From positions 59,681,477-59,745,476 of the forward strand of contig NC_092497.1 of assembly GCF_047495875.1 (NCBI RefSeq): a stretch of 64,000 nucleotides of DNA, written 5' to 3'. This DNA is from Pithys albifrons albifrons (taxonomy: Eukaryota; Chordata; Aves; Passeriformes; Thamnophilidae). Positions 15,301-30,300 of this stretch are shown piece after piece. Positions within the stretch are counted from its first letter, which is position 1. Every line of letters begins with the position of its first letter. The position numbers were made by a program, and so were the translations under genes. The notes beneath the pieces are model-generated. The model saw nothing but the letters and a program-made list of their open reading frames with translations. It was not told the DNA's origin and did not search any database.

Positions 15301-18300
15301 TCACCCCAGCATGCTGAGTCCTGCAGAGGATCTGGAGACTTCTTCCATAGTGGTGCCCTTTAGGAACCTCTTTGCCCACCTGCACGTGCTGAAGGTTTGT
15401 CACGACGCGTGAGCTCTACAGACACAGTTCTCATGAGCCTTTTTAGGAGCTTTCAGAGGCTCCAACCTCTATTGTTAAATGAATCACTTGACTGTATCTA
15501 ATTTTATGGTTTTTTCTGGTAGTTTATTTTTTGGTCCTCTTCGTTATGGGTTACAGTTAACAGGTAGTTGTGGAAAGAAGGGAAGAGAAGCAGAAGAAGG
15601 GAAGAAGGGACAGCTATGTTTACATTAACAATATATAAACTGTTCTTGTGCAAGGATATTTAAGTTTCAGGAGAAACTATATTCAGAACTAGTTTTTAAC
15701 ACAGTTACACACAATCTTAAAATCTACACATACCAAGCAAACTATCTAACATTACACAGCTATATCCAATCATAGAATCATAGAATGGATTGGGTTGGAA
15801 AAGACCTCCGAGATCATCAAGTCCAACCCGTGGTCCAGCTCCAGTCCCTTTACCAGATCATGGCACTCAGTGCCACGGCCAATCTCAGCTTAAAAACATC
15901 CAGGGATGGGGAATCCACCCCCTCCCTCTCTGGGCAGGCCATTCCAGTGCCTGATTACTCTCACTGGAAAGAATGTTTTTCTGATCCCCAACTTAAATTT
16001 TCCCTGGCAGAGCTTGAGCCCATGCCCCTTGTCCTATTGCTGAGTGCCTGGGAGAAGAGACCAACCCCCACCTGGCCAGAACTTCCCTTCAGGCAGTTCT
16101 AGACAGTGCTGAGGTCACCTCTGAGCCTCCTCTTCTCCAGGCTGAACACCGCAAGCTCCCTCAGCCTCTCCCCACAGCACTTGTGCTCCAGTCCCTTCTC
16201 CAGCCTCGTTGCTCTTCTCTGGCCCTGCTCCAGCCCCTCAATCTCTTTCCTGAACTGAGGGGCCCAGAACTGAACCCAGTACTCAAGGTGTGGCCTCCCC
16301 AAGGCAGAGTCCAGGGGAAGGGTCACTTCCCTGGTCCTGCTGGCTGCGCTAGTTTTGATCCAGGCCAGGATCCCATTGGCCTTCTTGGCCACCTGGGCAC
16401 ACTGTTGGCTCCTGTTGAGCTTCCTGTCACTCAGTCCCCCCAGGTCCCTTTCTGCCTGGCTGCTCTCCAGCCACTCTGTGCCCAGCCTGGAGCGCTGCAG
16501 GGGGTTGGTGTGGCCAAAGTGCAGGACCCGGCACTTGGCCTTGTTGAACTTCATCCCATTGGAATCAGCCCATCTCTCAAGTCTGTCCAGATCTCTCTGC
16601 AGAGCCTTTTATCATGTCACTACCTCTGCTGTTTTTCCCTCTAACCGTACCCAGAAATCTGTGTGCATTTGCTTTTTGTACCTCTACAACTACAGGGAGA
16701 GTTATGTGAATTCTTGTTGTATGCTCTAGTCCTCAGAGTTTGTCTGGAAGTGTTAGTCATAGTTTTATTTATGTTTAAAGCTGTTCTTCCTGTTACTGGT
16801 GTGTGGATCTTTGGCTTGTCCTTCCAGTTTTCGTAGTTTCTCTGATTCCACAGTTCTAGCTTATTCAAGCTGTGTTTCTCTTGGAGGGTTATAACCCTCT
16901 ATTGTCATGTCAGGTGTGTCTTTGGCTCCTCTTGAACATAAAGTAAAATTGTCAAAAAATGGAGTTGCATAATAAAATGGTATTCTTTGCCAGGTGTATG
17001 TTATTGGATGGCATTTGCTGTGCTCGAAGGTCATATTTTAGTGCCAGGACCTATAAATCCACAAATTCTGTTCATCTGTTGTGAGCTAAGCCTCTGTAAT
17101 GATCTCCATTGAAACTTTTATGGACATGTTGTCATCACTTCTGAATGGCTAAAGGTCCAACCAGAAAGAATTTTAAGGGGGTAAAAACCTGACCTCTTCA
17201 GCATAATTATTTCTTTTAAATCCAACATAATGTGTGAAAACTTTCTCTATTTGCAATATTTATTTTCTGCAGGTGAGTTTCTTTCAGGTATTTGCACTGC
17301 ACATTAATGCTTTTCTGAAAAAAAGATGAAGTGAACATTATGAGCTGAAATTCTTCTCAGTTGATCTTGATTGTTCCATCCAGGTTTTGCTCTTCCATTC
17401 TAGGTGATTATGAAGCCACGATAGCCTAATACTTAGGATGGCAAGAACAATACTTAGGATGGACTTAGCAAATCTGAGTTTTTAATTGAAAATAGCATAA
17501 AATAGTTTTTTTGTGGATGACCGTGTTGTACTTTATGTAATCAAATCTTTAGAGGAGTTTTTATTAGAACTTGATATACTAGAGTCTAGAATAATTTAAA
17601 AAGAATGCCAACCTTTTCTTTGTAAATGTAACACTTTCATAATTGAATTTTGCAAGCTTCACAGTGCTGTTTATGGCATGACATATTGTATACACAGTTT
17701 CTATTAACATTAAACAGTTTTGTCAACAGCTGATGGCAGTGGAATTGTAATTAGATCTATTTATGAAATTCATTATACAGATAAAGGAAATTGGATGTTT
17801 TCCTCACTGCTAATTGACATGTAGAACAACTGTGTAGTCTGCCTCACTGCATTTTGCTACTTCAAAAAATAAATTACAATATGGAAATAATACTGTAACT
17901 GTGTTCACTGTATTAAATATAGGTCCAAGGCTCTGTTTTAAAGTTGAGTGAATATGATAATTTGATTTATTTTGCAATTAGTCGAGGTGTTCTGCTAAGA
18001 AATAATGTATAGCAAAGGAATTTAGTCCTCAAACAGATGGTAAAATGGGATAGTTTAGCTGTTAATGAGGTTTCTGACAGAGATACAGTATTGTGAACTC
18101 TCTAGTTATGTGGTTGTGTTAATGAGTGTAAATTTTCAGTTTAGTTTAACTGTTGAAAGTGCTTTGTTGCAGTTCATGGGTCAGAAGCCTATACTAATGG
18201 CACAGGATATAATTTCACAAATGCCGATTTTTGGTAAGCTAAAAGCTGATAGAGATCTGTTTTAAACACATGCACATACACGTTGAAGGTTTTAAGCTCT

Positions 18301-21300
18301 TGAACTATGAGATTCGGAGGTAATTTTGCATATTTAATCTGGGGCTTGCTTGAGCAGGAATGGCCAAATACAGAGTAAACCCCAGGCAATAATGCAACAC
18401 TTTTCCCTCTCCTGGTTTCCCTGGACACTGTGTCTCCCAGTGGGATGGAAGCAAAACTTAGCTGCTTTCAGTACTGGCTTTGAATTGCCTCATCCTCTCC
18501 TCTTTCATCCAGTCCCAATACTGTAACTGCTTCATGACCTTTTCCCCTCCAAACCCTCTTCAATCACCTCCATTACTTCCCCATGTTCTACATTCCACTC
18601 CTTCTCCAGGAAACCCTTTCAAGTGTGTTTGTTTTACTCTGAAGATGACCAGGTTGGCACTGCAGCCTACTGTATTTAGAAATGACTGTGTATGATACTT
18701 CTGTATGATATTCTGAAATTATTTAAGGTGTTCTGCTCAGGGATCATGTATATAGAGGAGGAATTTATTCCTCAAGGCAGATGCAAAAAGGAGTTTGCAT
18801 CCTGTCCCGTTGCATTGCTGTGCTGCTGTCAGACATGCATGTTTGGGGATATCTGACTCCTGAGATGTTATTCTGGTTGTTGGTTTATTTTTTTCCCCTC
18901 TCCAAACTATATACATTTAATCTAGAAATAAATGGTGTGATTTTTTTGTTTGTTTGGGTTTTGTTTTGAGGAAATGAAAAATTAATCTCCTCATAAAACG
19001 TGAGTTCTGTTTGTTTGCGGAAGACGAAACCTGTTATGTCTCACTAAAGTCTGAGAGAGACTTGAAGATGTTATCTCTCCAAAACAGTTCTACAGAAATT
19101 TTGGAAGTGGGTAGTTTCATTCATACCAAAATGAAAAATAATTCTTTGGTGACAGGTCTAGAGATGTGTTTTGCCTTTGTTGTACAGAGTAACTTAGATA
19201 TAAGAAAACTGTTTCTTCCACATACAAAAATTAGGCCAGCAGTTAGATTGCTTTATATTAAATGACAAGTATAATATCCTTTTAAAGTGATTTTTTAAAT
19301 CCATGTTTGAGGTGTAGCTGACAGGGCCGAGGTAGCCAATTTCTAGAGAGACATACAAGGATTCAGAGAGGTAGAAACCTGCCCCAGCTTCATGGTAATG
19401 TCTTACCTGGGGAGTTCCTGAGTCAGAAGTGCTGTCCTAGTTCTCAGTAGCCCTTCAGTATTTTTCTTTTTTTGGCGTACACTATTAAACCACAGTAAGT
19501 TTTTCATGCTTACAATAAGTTTTACCAAAAGATTGCATAGCTACATGCTGGTTGAAGAAAGTGCATTTAATCAGTGCCATAATAATATTCCTTTGTTAAA
19601 TAACATCATGTCAACAGCAGCTGAGGACTTAGTTAACATTGCCATTAATCTTTTTGTATTAACCCCAAGATCTCATTTCTATGTGTAATCTTACAACAGA
19701 TTACAAAGCTTGAATAGTTTTTTCCCCTATATGCAACTCTCTGAATATTCATGCTGTAATTTACAATGTTGAGTTTTAATCAGTACCTCTCAAGTTTTCT
19801 TTTCCTGTTCTTCACCGTTTGGTTCCCCAATGTGCTGCCTTCAGGCATCTTTCATCATCATCTTTATCACCTCATCTGTTAGAACCCAAATGATATTCCC
19901 AGGGCCCTCCACTGAGAGCCTACTTTTTCCTGTAAAAACTATTCATAGTATTCCAGCTAAAACTTTCTCAAGTTCCTTTGAAGTTCCAAAGCTAAGCAAA
20001 ATCCAGTCCTCATAATTTCTTACTGTTCCATTTATTCTTTAACCTCTCCTTTTGACACCTCAGAAGAAAGAGATTCATTGACTCTTTCATAAAGTAATGT
20101 TTCAGCCTGGAAATCTCTGAAGGTCTTTCCTAGTGAACACAGAAGAAAAAATAAATATTTTTCCTATCAACTTCTTTTATATAGTGACTGTCGTTTACTT
20201 TTTTTGACAAGCTGCTGACTCCAGTGTATATGAAAGAGGATTTGTTACTGCTTTTCAAGTTTTTTGCTCAACTTTTTTTTAATGTGCCTTTAATGTGTGT
20301 CTTATTTTGATTTGTTGGAGTTCACAGTCCTTTGTGTATTCCTTATATGACACAGCTCTTCAAGGTCTACTTTCAAACCTCTGTGCTGCCATTTAGTTTC
20401 TGTTTTCTTTTTTCTCTCCTGATTTGTGATAAGTAGTAGACATGGTTTTATTAGAAAAAATATTTTAAGTTTATAAGAATTTTAGTAGTCTGAATGAGAT
20501 TGGTTTAGTTAGCATATGTTTAGAAGTGCAGGTAGTTGTGACTCTGCACTTGATATTTGCAGGTACAGGATTCATTTAAAATGATTTTAGTTCCTGAAAA
20601 AGTAATGAGATATTTTATAAATATCAAGAAGACAGCAAGGATGGCAGTAAAAACTTACGTGTTTTTTTCTGTTATGGCTAGGATAGAGTTGATTTTGCTC
20701 ACAGTAGCTAACACAGGGCTGTGTGTTGGATTTGTGCTGGAGGAAATGCTGATCCCACAGAGCTGTGCAGTTACTGTGGCAAAGGATGGAAGAGGTGACC
20801 TCTTGGAGTTCCTCAGTTCGGCACTGAACTGGTCCTGTCAGCATGAACTTGACAACTTCTGGTCTCTGTAATAGAATCATAGAATGGATTGGGTTGGAAA
20901 AGACCTCCAAGATCATCAAGTCCAACCCTTGGTCCAACTCCAGTCCCTTTACCAGATCATGGCACTCAGAGCCACGGCCAATCTCAGGTTAAAAACCTCC
21001 AGGGATGGGGAATCCACCCCCTCTCTGGGCAGCCCATTCCAATGCCTGAGCACTCTCTCTGGAAAGAATTTTCTTCTGATCCCCAACTTCAATTTCCTCT
21101 GGCAGAGCTTGAGCCCGTGCCCCCTTGTCCTATTGCTGAGTGCCTGGGAGAAGAGACCAACCCCCACCTGGCCAGAACTTCCCTTGAGGCAGTTCTAGAC
21201 AGTGCTGAGGTCACCTCTGAGCCTCCTCTTCTCCAGGCTGAACAGGCCCAGCTCCCTCAGCCTCTCCCCACAGCACTTGTGCTCCAGTCCCTTCACCAGC

Positions 21301-24300
21301 CTCGTTGCTCTTCTCTGGACTCACTCCAGCCCCTCAATCTCTTTCCTGAACTGAGGGGCCCAGAACTGAACCCAACACTCAAGGTGTGGCCTCCCCAAGG
21401 CAGAGTCCAGGGGAAGGGTCACTGCCCTGGTCCTGCTGGCCACACTGTTTTTGATCCAGGCCAGGATCCCATTGGCCTTCTTGGCCACCTGGGCACACTG
21501 TTGGCTCCTGTTGAGCTTCCTGTCACTCAGTCCCCCCAGGTCCCTCTGCCTGGCTGCTCTCCAGCCACTCTGTGCCCAGCCTGGAGCGCTGCAGGGGGTT
21601 GGTGTGGCCAAAGTGCAGGACCTGCACTTGGCCTTGTTAAAACTCATCCCATTGGAATCAGCCCATCTCTCACAGCATAGACCTGAGACTAGAGCTAGTC
21701 TCCTACTCAGGGTATTGATGTGGCAAGGAAATGTTAAGTTGTAAGAGAAAAGCTGCCCATTTTGGATAGGAGTAAAGTGTGTGTTCAACCAGTCAAGGGT
21801 AGACTCCATTGTTGCTTTATTAGAATCATACCCTGAGATTAGCTGAGTTGGTTAAAACTAGTTTGTAAGAATGCCAAGGTCTTAGGTTTGATCCCCTATG
21901 TGGGCTATTGACTTAAGAGTTGGACTTGATGATCCTTGTGGGTCCCTTCCAACTCAGAATAGTCTGTGATTCTGTGATATGTAGCAATCAGAATGTTTGC
22001 TCACAGTATAGGTTTTTAATGAAACATTGTGGCATAGTGGGAGGTATCTCTTTATTAAAAATATTTATTTTCAAGTAGAAGAATAGCTTTGAGATAGTTG
22101 TGTATGACAGTCATATGTATGTGTATTCTTCATAGTTATATTATTTTTATACTTGTGTAAATAGTGGTTTTCATATGTCTTTAGATAAAGATGCTCAATG
22201 AAAGTAGATTTTTTACTTATTTAGTTTATTAATTAGAAAACCTAGACATCTGATCCTACTAATTATCTGATAATGGTCGGATTTTACCTTCTTCAGAGAA
22301 ATATGTTAAACAATTGTTATAGAAAAGGTGCAATCTTGCCACAAATCTGCTAGGTGTATGCCATTTACAGGTGTATATACTTTTAAATTAACGTGTGAAT
22401 TTTTGTGTTGTTTTCTCTTAGGAAAGGAGACAGAGAAGGCCAAAGATCGCTGTGAAAAAGCCACTATGAAGCTTCATATGTTGCATAATCAGTATGTGTT
22501 GGCACTGAAAGGAGCACAGCTACATCAGCACCAGTATTACGATACTACTCTTCCTCTGTTACTTGATTCACTACAGAAGATGCAAGAAGAAATGATTAAA
22601 GCTCTGTGAGTTGTATTCTTATTTATCTTTAGCTTGTATAATTTTATATATGCAGTATTCTAATGAATTTATGGAATGTACAGAATTGTGCATCAAGGGG
22701 TGAGAGTTGACAGGTCTGTCCAAATGATGAAGAGAAGTTCTGGCCAGGTGGGGGTTGGTCTCTTCTCCCAGGCACTCAGCAATAGGACAAGGGGGCACGG
22801 GCTCAAGCTCTGCCAGGGGAAATTGAAGTTGGAGATCAGAAAAAAATTCTTTGCAGAGAGAGTGCTCAGGCATTGGAATAGGCTGCCCAGAGAAGGGGTG
22901 GATTCCCCATCCCTGGAGGTTTTTAACCTGAGATTGGCCGTGGCACTGAGTGCCATGATCTGGTAAAGGGACTGGAGTTGGACCAAGGGTTGGACTGGGT
23001 AATCTTGGAGGTCTTTTCCAACCCAATCCATTCTGTGATTCTATGCAGTCAGTAGTTCTGGGTGCTTACTTGAGCATACCAGCGAGTGACCATCTTATAA
23101 AATTTAAAATTCTTATGGATTGACTGCAGTGTTTGAGTCTGAGCTCTTCCCTTGTCCTTCAGCTGATACGCTAAGGCAAATTTGCTGCCTCTCTGGTAGT
23201 CAGTATTACGAAATTCCACCAGCAGCAGCTGCCCAGCTGCCTTGAGAGTGATTGTGGAGAAGGGCCAGGCAGATGAATGGTTAATCATATGTGTGGGACA
23301 GTTAACAGGATCGTGTAAAATTGATCTCACTGTAAGGAATCCAGGCTTGAAATTACAATTACCCTTTTCCTAAAAGATCATTTTTTTCCCATCAGTATGG
23401 GAGAAGTTCAGGGGGATGATCTCTGAGAACAGGCATTGAGGACTTTAAGCCTTCCTTTCTGGTTTGTATCAACCACGTTGCCTCTTTGTCTTTTCTGAAG
23501 AATGGGAGGTGTTTAGAGAGTCTGTTTTGTGGGTTCTTTTTAAATCAGTTGGCCTAAAAGAAAAATGGTTGTGTTTTTTGTAGGTGTTATTGTTCATTTA
23601 GGTGTGGGACACTCTTTTTGGAGTCTGTTCATCTTGACTCCAGAGCACAGAAAGTGAGAGAGGGTTGAGAATTCCACACCTAACATGCTTACAGGCACCA
23701 TTAGCTTACATATCCAGTACTGTAATAATTTCTTTCATTCTGGTGCAGTTATCACAATGAAATAAATATTCTTAGTAGCCTCTGTACAGTCCTTTTAGTC
23801 TTAGGTTTGTATGTAAGATCACAGCAAAAGACTACAGTTAAATGTGTGTGCTGTAATTAAGGTGATTTCTTAAAATTGTGAGATATGATAGTAACTGAAG
23901 AATTCTATGGTGGAACAAGAACTTGCTGAACCCACTCACCTTTGCTGTGTCTGGAATTAAAACATGTAAAAAGTATTTCTCACACTGCATAGACATTTTT
24001 GTTAGTTCTAAATGTGTTGTAAACTTACTCCTTTATGTAGTCTACAAAAGAGGTGCTGATTTCAGGTGTAGAGCTTGGCATAGCCATCTGTGTGAAACAT
24101 ACTTCCTTCATAATCCTAATTTTACAGGTGAATTAGTTTATTACACTTGAAAAAGTATAGATTAATATTGTTAATAATTTTTTTCCTTTTTTTTAATGTT
24201 GTCATACTTACTACAGATTCCTCTTCTCTTCGATGTGTCACTGCTGTGGTTTATATTTGACTATCTTTTCATCACACTTCATGAACTATTTTCCCTAACC

Positions 24301-27300
24301 TTTTCACACATGATGTTCACAGGCAAGGCAGGATTTAATGCCTTCCTTAGTCTGTTTTCTCTTCACAACAAAATATTGAAAAAATCCTATCGCGGAATTT
24401 TTTTACAAAGTAGATGTGACTTGAGATCTTATCCATGAAAAAGGAATTGATACTTTTTTCTCTACGTGTTCCTCTGGGCTAGCCAAAATTCATCAGTGTT
24501 TCTTGAGACCTCACCTTGCTGCAGGTTCTGGCAAGCTATCAAATTTGTCAGATATAAAATGAAATAAGGAGTAATTATAAAGGCACATGATGAAGGAAAG
24601 CCAAAAGTTAAGGAGAATAGGAGGGTGTTTTGAGAATATTTTACTGGATGCTATCAGGAGTACTGGCACAATGTCACCTCTTCTTTCACCACTTGGTTGT
24701 TCCCACTCTTGGAAGCAGGTAAAGACAAGATTGGGTGGCTTGTACTTTCTTACAGAAACTTCTTGGTGGATTTTTTCTCTTCTTATAAATAAATACTAAC
24801 TTGTGATTTATGCCCATTTTTGTCTGAATGACAAATCACAGTTTAAATTTATGAAAAAAAGAGTTAAAACAATAAAGAGAACAGCCTTTTAAAGGAAATG
24901 CACACTATTCTGTGACTTCTTTTGCCTCATGAATATAATTATCTTATAATTATCAGTTGGAACGTGAAAATCTTTAATAATGAGCATGGTAAGTTCTGTG
25001 TGAAGAAGACTATCATCAGTGAACTCTGTGCATTCCTTTTCCTTGTAATTTCTACAGTTTTTAGTTTAGCTGTGCACTGAAATTGATACAAGAAGCATGG
25101 TCTTAGAGCCAGCCTAAGCCTGTAAGGAAAAGGCCTCAGTTGCTCTGTTATTTCTTTGAATAATATATTGTCTTATTTTTCCCTTCTTAGCCAGCGGCAG
25201 CAAGTTTGTAGAAACAGCGCATTGACAGTTTGAAGCATCTTCAATGCCATCTATGCCTATAGTGCCATGTTATACCCAGAATTTTTTTTCCTCTCTAGAA
25301 AAGGGATCTTGGATGAGTACAGCGAGATCACCAGCCTTGTGACAGAGGAGATTGTGAATGTCCATAAGGAGATCCAGACCTCAGTTGAACAGATAGACCC
25401 GAACTCTGAGTACAACGACTTCATAGATACTCACAGGTACAATTTTCATCTCATGTTTCTTCCTGAGAAAACCCAGCATTAAACTGCAAATCTGCCTAAG
25501 TGATCAGAGTTGAGTTTGCTTCTGTTTGGTTTCTTTTACATTGTTACTTGTAAACCTTCATCCTAATTTGAAAATTTTGCTACTTGCATGTACGGAAAGG
25601 TGGCTGAACCATTTAATTTTCTGGCTCTATTAAAAAGAAGTTTCCAGTTACATGAGAAAAAGGTCTACTACTCTGGTACTGACAGAAGATTATAAATGAC
25701 AGTCTAGACTCACCAAGAGCTAATTTAGTGTTTGTTTTACACAGTTTCCATTCTGGGCTAAACTTGTTCTGGTTTAAAGCAGCTGTGAGTACCTCCATGT
25801 ACTCTGCAGTTATTGCAGGTTGAGCCTGAGAATACAGAGCATGCAGATAATGCAAGGAAGTTTTTACTTTAAAAGCAAAGTGTATTTCCCATTTTTTGAA
25901 TTATTACTGTGTATTAGTATATGCAGAAATAGTCCTAAGACTTCTTGCATTATCTTTTAGTTGCTGCATGTGTATTGGTAATTGTCATCAGTGGGTTTAT
26001 AACAGAAGCAGCTGAGACATTGACAGCCCCTGAGCACCTTGGCTGTGCCGTGATCTGGATTCAAAGAATTATATTGCATTTTATTATCTTGTAAGATTTG
26101 AGGACAATTTCCTTTATTCAAAGGAGAAAGGATATGCATTCACTTCCAACAATCCTTTTATTTCAAATGTAATTTCAATTATGTAGAAGTTAATAAAATA
26201 CTTTGGAGCCTAACAATTTGCTTTATGATGTTCTCAGAGATACATGTTAATTTTGAAAAGATAACAATCATTTACCGAATAGGTCATCAGAAGTTGTTGA
26301 ACAAGAAATAGAGTTTGATACGTCTTTACTTGAAGAAAATGAAAACCTTCAAGCTAATGAGATCATGTGGAATAATTTGACAGCAGAAAGTTTACAAGCC
26401 ATGTAAGTCTTTACAAATCTTTCATCCTCTAGAAATGCTGTAGTGTGTTATATCTAAGCTGCCTCAGATCATTGCATAGCTGTGTCCCCATTTGAAAAAA
26501 CCACTAAACATAGTGTTCCATGCTGGTTTTATTGTTCCTCTGCACAGAATCTTCCCCAGTCTCCCCTAAAAGCATTTCGTGATGTACGTTCCTCTCCTTG
26601 CTGGGTAATACATACAGTGCCCCAAGTCTAACGTGAGTCCTCCTTGGGAACATCCTGGTTCCCCTTCCCAAATGTGTTTCCATGGTCACTACTCTGGGAA
26701 AAATGCTGAAATATTTTGGTTGAACCGCTGAGTAGAGTGATGTATCAGTGATTTAAAATGCCATGTAGAAAATTTTAATGAATAAATTTGTTTCACTTGT
26801 TTTTTAAGTTTTGCTTTTGTTTTCCAAAGGAGATTCCTATTCATTATTATAAACTTTAAAATACAGTTACTTACTAATGCAGATGTAGCTGTTCTATTGC
26901 ATTTCACAGAACTTTTAGCTGTTTGGGTGATGAACTACCTCTCTGTGTGTTTTCTTAATATATTGCCTAGTTAAATATTTTCATTACTTTGACCAACTTC
27001 ACCTTTAATCATTTGTTATGGGTAACAAATCTCCTGCTGAGATTATTATTTTCTTATATTACCAGCCTCAACTTTTGACATAAAATGGTCCTATGTGATC
27101 ACTTGTGAGATTGCAACTATTAATCATGCATTAAAAATGGGAAATTCAGAATTTATTTGGTTGATGATTTTTTGTTGCCTCTACTGTATTGCAGTTGATG
27201 TTTGACTTACTTGAATTACTTTGTCCCTTTAGGAACTGTAACTGATGCAAATAAGACAGCAATGATGTATTGTGGGGTTTTAAATTCTTTTTTTTTTCAA

Positions 27301-30300
27301 ATTTCTTTTGTGTAATCATGCTTTCATTCCTATTTCTTGTAGGTTTTTCTGAAAATCAGATTCAGAGTAAAGTTTAATAAGAGTGAGGCATTTCAAATGT
27401 AAACAAATATATTACTCTAATCACGGTGTTTTCTCAACATGATAGAAACTCTGGATTTTATTAATTCTTTTTCAATGTTTTTGATCATCCTCTCTTTCTT
27501 TCAGTGTAATCTGATTACTTTTCTAAATTTATTCATTTGATAGGTATCGAGATAACTGTTTGAATATGAAGCATCTGCTGCCTCAGTCATGAAGCAGCTT
27601 CGTCTTTCTTATTAAAGATCTCTTGATAATTAAAACCCACCAGTCCTTTTAAATGTGTGTCTCTTTTTAATATATTCTGCATGGTTACTAAATTGAGATT
27701 ATTCCTGCTTAATAAAATGTACATCTCAATGTACTTCAGTATAGTGACAAGAAAAATACTGAGTCTCCCTTTTCAATAAAATATTAATCTCTTTGTAAGA
27801 TTTTGTCTTTCCCAGCTCAAAAAGAGAAAGAATTTCTTGTTTGGCTTGCCTTTTCCATCCCATTGTTTAGAAATAAGACACCAGCACATCTAAATAAAAG
27901 AGATGAAATGTTGCTTTTCTAATAAATGGTTCTGATGAAATGCATATTAGTGTTTACAAATGTAAGTCTGTACATTTGCTTACATATTGTTTTGTCAGGG
28001 GCTGAGGGTCAGCACAAAATACACGGACACCAACATTAAAGAATAAGTGTATAAATTTACTACAGTGCAAACTAGCAAAGAATTGCAAAAGAAGCAGAGA
28101 ATTATGAAAGGATAAGCTTAGCAATGCACCCAGTCATTACTACAGCGAGTGTCTGTACTGATTAAGACAGATATATATAACATTAGGTTGGAAGGTTCAC
28201 CCAGAGGTCAGCTGTGACTCAGGACCTGTTCAGGCCTCAGCACTTCACAGCTACACAATTTCAATGCAATTTCCAGCAATTCACTGTTGCAAATCTTACA
28301 TTCATCCACTTGAAATTGTTTTGTGAATTTGAGGGAGAGGTTTTGTGGTGTGATTTCATTTTTGGAACAGGAATCAGATACCTGTTTTAAGTGTTGCTGT
28401 CTGTAAGGTGTTCACTTTCTGGTGTGGATTTAGGATTTGGAGAAAAACACTTTAACTGTGTTAGGTAAGACCAAAGATTGCTCTAACCAACTTTCTTCTC
28501 TGTTACGTTGGCCAACAGGTAAAAGTCTTGAAAACAAACCCAGGGTGATTGTGCAATTCAGTTTCCTCAGCCTCCCATAATTTTCATCTGAGGAGTATTT
28601 TGAGACAGAAGTAGGATTTGTCTTTAATAGCCTTAGAGGTCTTTTCCTTTATGAACTTGCCTAGTCAGTTTCCGTATGTACAAGTTCCTGTTGTCCACAG
28701 AATTTCTGGTCCAGGTATTCCAGATATTAACTTTGTGTTTTGTGAACCTACTACTTCTTAGTTTCATTTTATGGCTCTTAAGCTCTTGTTTTGGGAGAGA
28801 ATAGGAAAAATCTGTTCCTTTCTGTCTATGATATTGTAGATTTCTTCCAACTTCTACTTTGGGACCTCTTTTTCAGAGCCCTCTTGCACTTTAGTCTGTC
28901 CTTTCACAGCACTTATTTATCCTTTATCAAGCTTATGGTCTTTATTTGAATATTTTCAAGGTTGCTCTGTTGATTTGAGGTGAGTGACCAGAACTGAATA
29001 GGTAGTCCAGGTACACATTTAGAGGGAGGCCTTCTGCGGTTTCCTGTATTTGAGCTCTGCTTTGTTTTAACAAACCCTGGAGAATCATTCTGTTTGATTT
29101 TCCGACCCCAGCAGTGTATCAAGCCGAGGTTTTCAGGGAATCATCTGCTGTACCTACAAGACCTCATTGCTGAGTGGTAATGGTCATTTTAGAACCATTC
29201 TCTACATAAATGAAACTTTGGATTGTTTTTTCCCCACTGAGTATTTGCCTATTTCAGTATATATTGAAGTGACAGTCCAGCTATTATCATAAGGTCCAGA
29301 AAATCCTTTTGTATTCTTCACATTCAGACCCTTCCTTGCAGCTCACATAACATTATGCAATCACCATTCTTTGCTTCTTTTTAAACTGTCCTTTACTTGA
29401 ATTATTGTGAACATATTAAGCAGTGCAGATTGTTTATGAAGCTCCACTGGCTTCTGGCACTGTAAAAACTGTTTATTCTTACCCTCTTTGTCCTTTTGCT
29501 TTTTAATGCAGATGAGAACCTTTTGTTTTCTGAAGTGCTTAGTTCTCTGTAGCTGTCTTTACTCATATACCAGATTAACTGTGTTTTAGATATATGTTCT
29601 TACAGTCTTGCACTAAAGCCACTGCAGCCAAAAAAGCCCCACAAGTCAACTCTGTATGTGATGAAACAATAGAAATTTGACTGTTGATCTTTCCTATTGA
29701 GATCACAGCCTTGGATCTTCAAAATACTACATTGCTATCTTTCTGCAGGGGAGAACTGCCTTCAGTATCTACCAAATATAATAAGTACACATGGTGGATT
29801 TATTTCACAAACATTTAAAAGATTCAGAGATGCAAACTGATTTGTAATCAATAATATTTGGTTGAATCATTTGGTTCATTGAGTATGTAATGGAAAAATG
29901 TTAGTTTTACATACTGTTTAAAGGTTTTAATAAAACATATTTTAAGGAAATGTGTAGAAAACTGGATTTAATATTTTTAGATAAGCTTATGAATAAAATT
30001 TTGAGAGAGGAAGGTAGTTGAAAGACTAGCTAACCTTTCTAAGGAATGAGAGAATTATAGTGCCCCCTCATAAATATTCATGACTGTCACTGAATACTAT
30101 TTGAGAATAAAACTTTATGCTTTGAAGATGCATCTGTCAAGAACTGAGAGGAGACAACCAGAATGAGGTAAATGTTAATCAGTGAGCATATTAATATCCA
30201 AATTAGTTTAAAAAATCTTTTGAAATACAAGTTCTGTAAGCTCAAGCATTTATTTTTATTGCTATTTGAGGCAGAATGATGCTAATAACTAAAGAAATAT

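Larger units (their letters stand above)
7151..22421 (+). other. FER: FER intron, 15.3 kb, CR1-rich
   Basis: It contains CR1 copies at 12785-13465, 14765-14990, 15774-16608 and 20872-21672 and a tRNA-Ile SINE at 21830-21980. A 212-codon ORF on the minus strand (9393-10031) has no recognisable domain. GC-rich 15063-15420 is unassigned and may be another repeat. I see nothing in 7151-9390, 10030-12780, 13470-14760 or 16610-20870. Confidence 0.88.

Noticed and set aside
15063..15420. GC-rich block as a coding exon or gene fragment
   Set aside because: It has several short frames on both strands, but none gives a product I recognise and there are no coherent splice signals. It may be an unlisted repeat.
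20889..21680. 263-codon plus-strand ORF
   Set aside because: It lies entirely within a minus-strand CR1 element; similar ORFs appear over 15774-16608 and 53339-53938. Antisense shadow of a repeat, not a gene.
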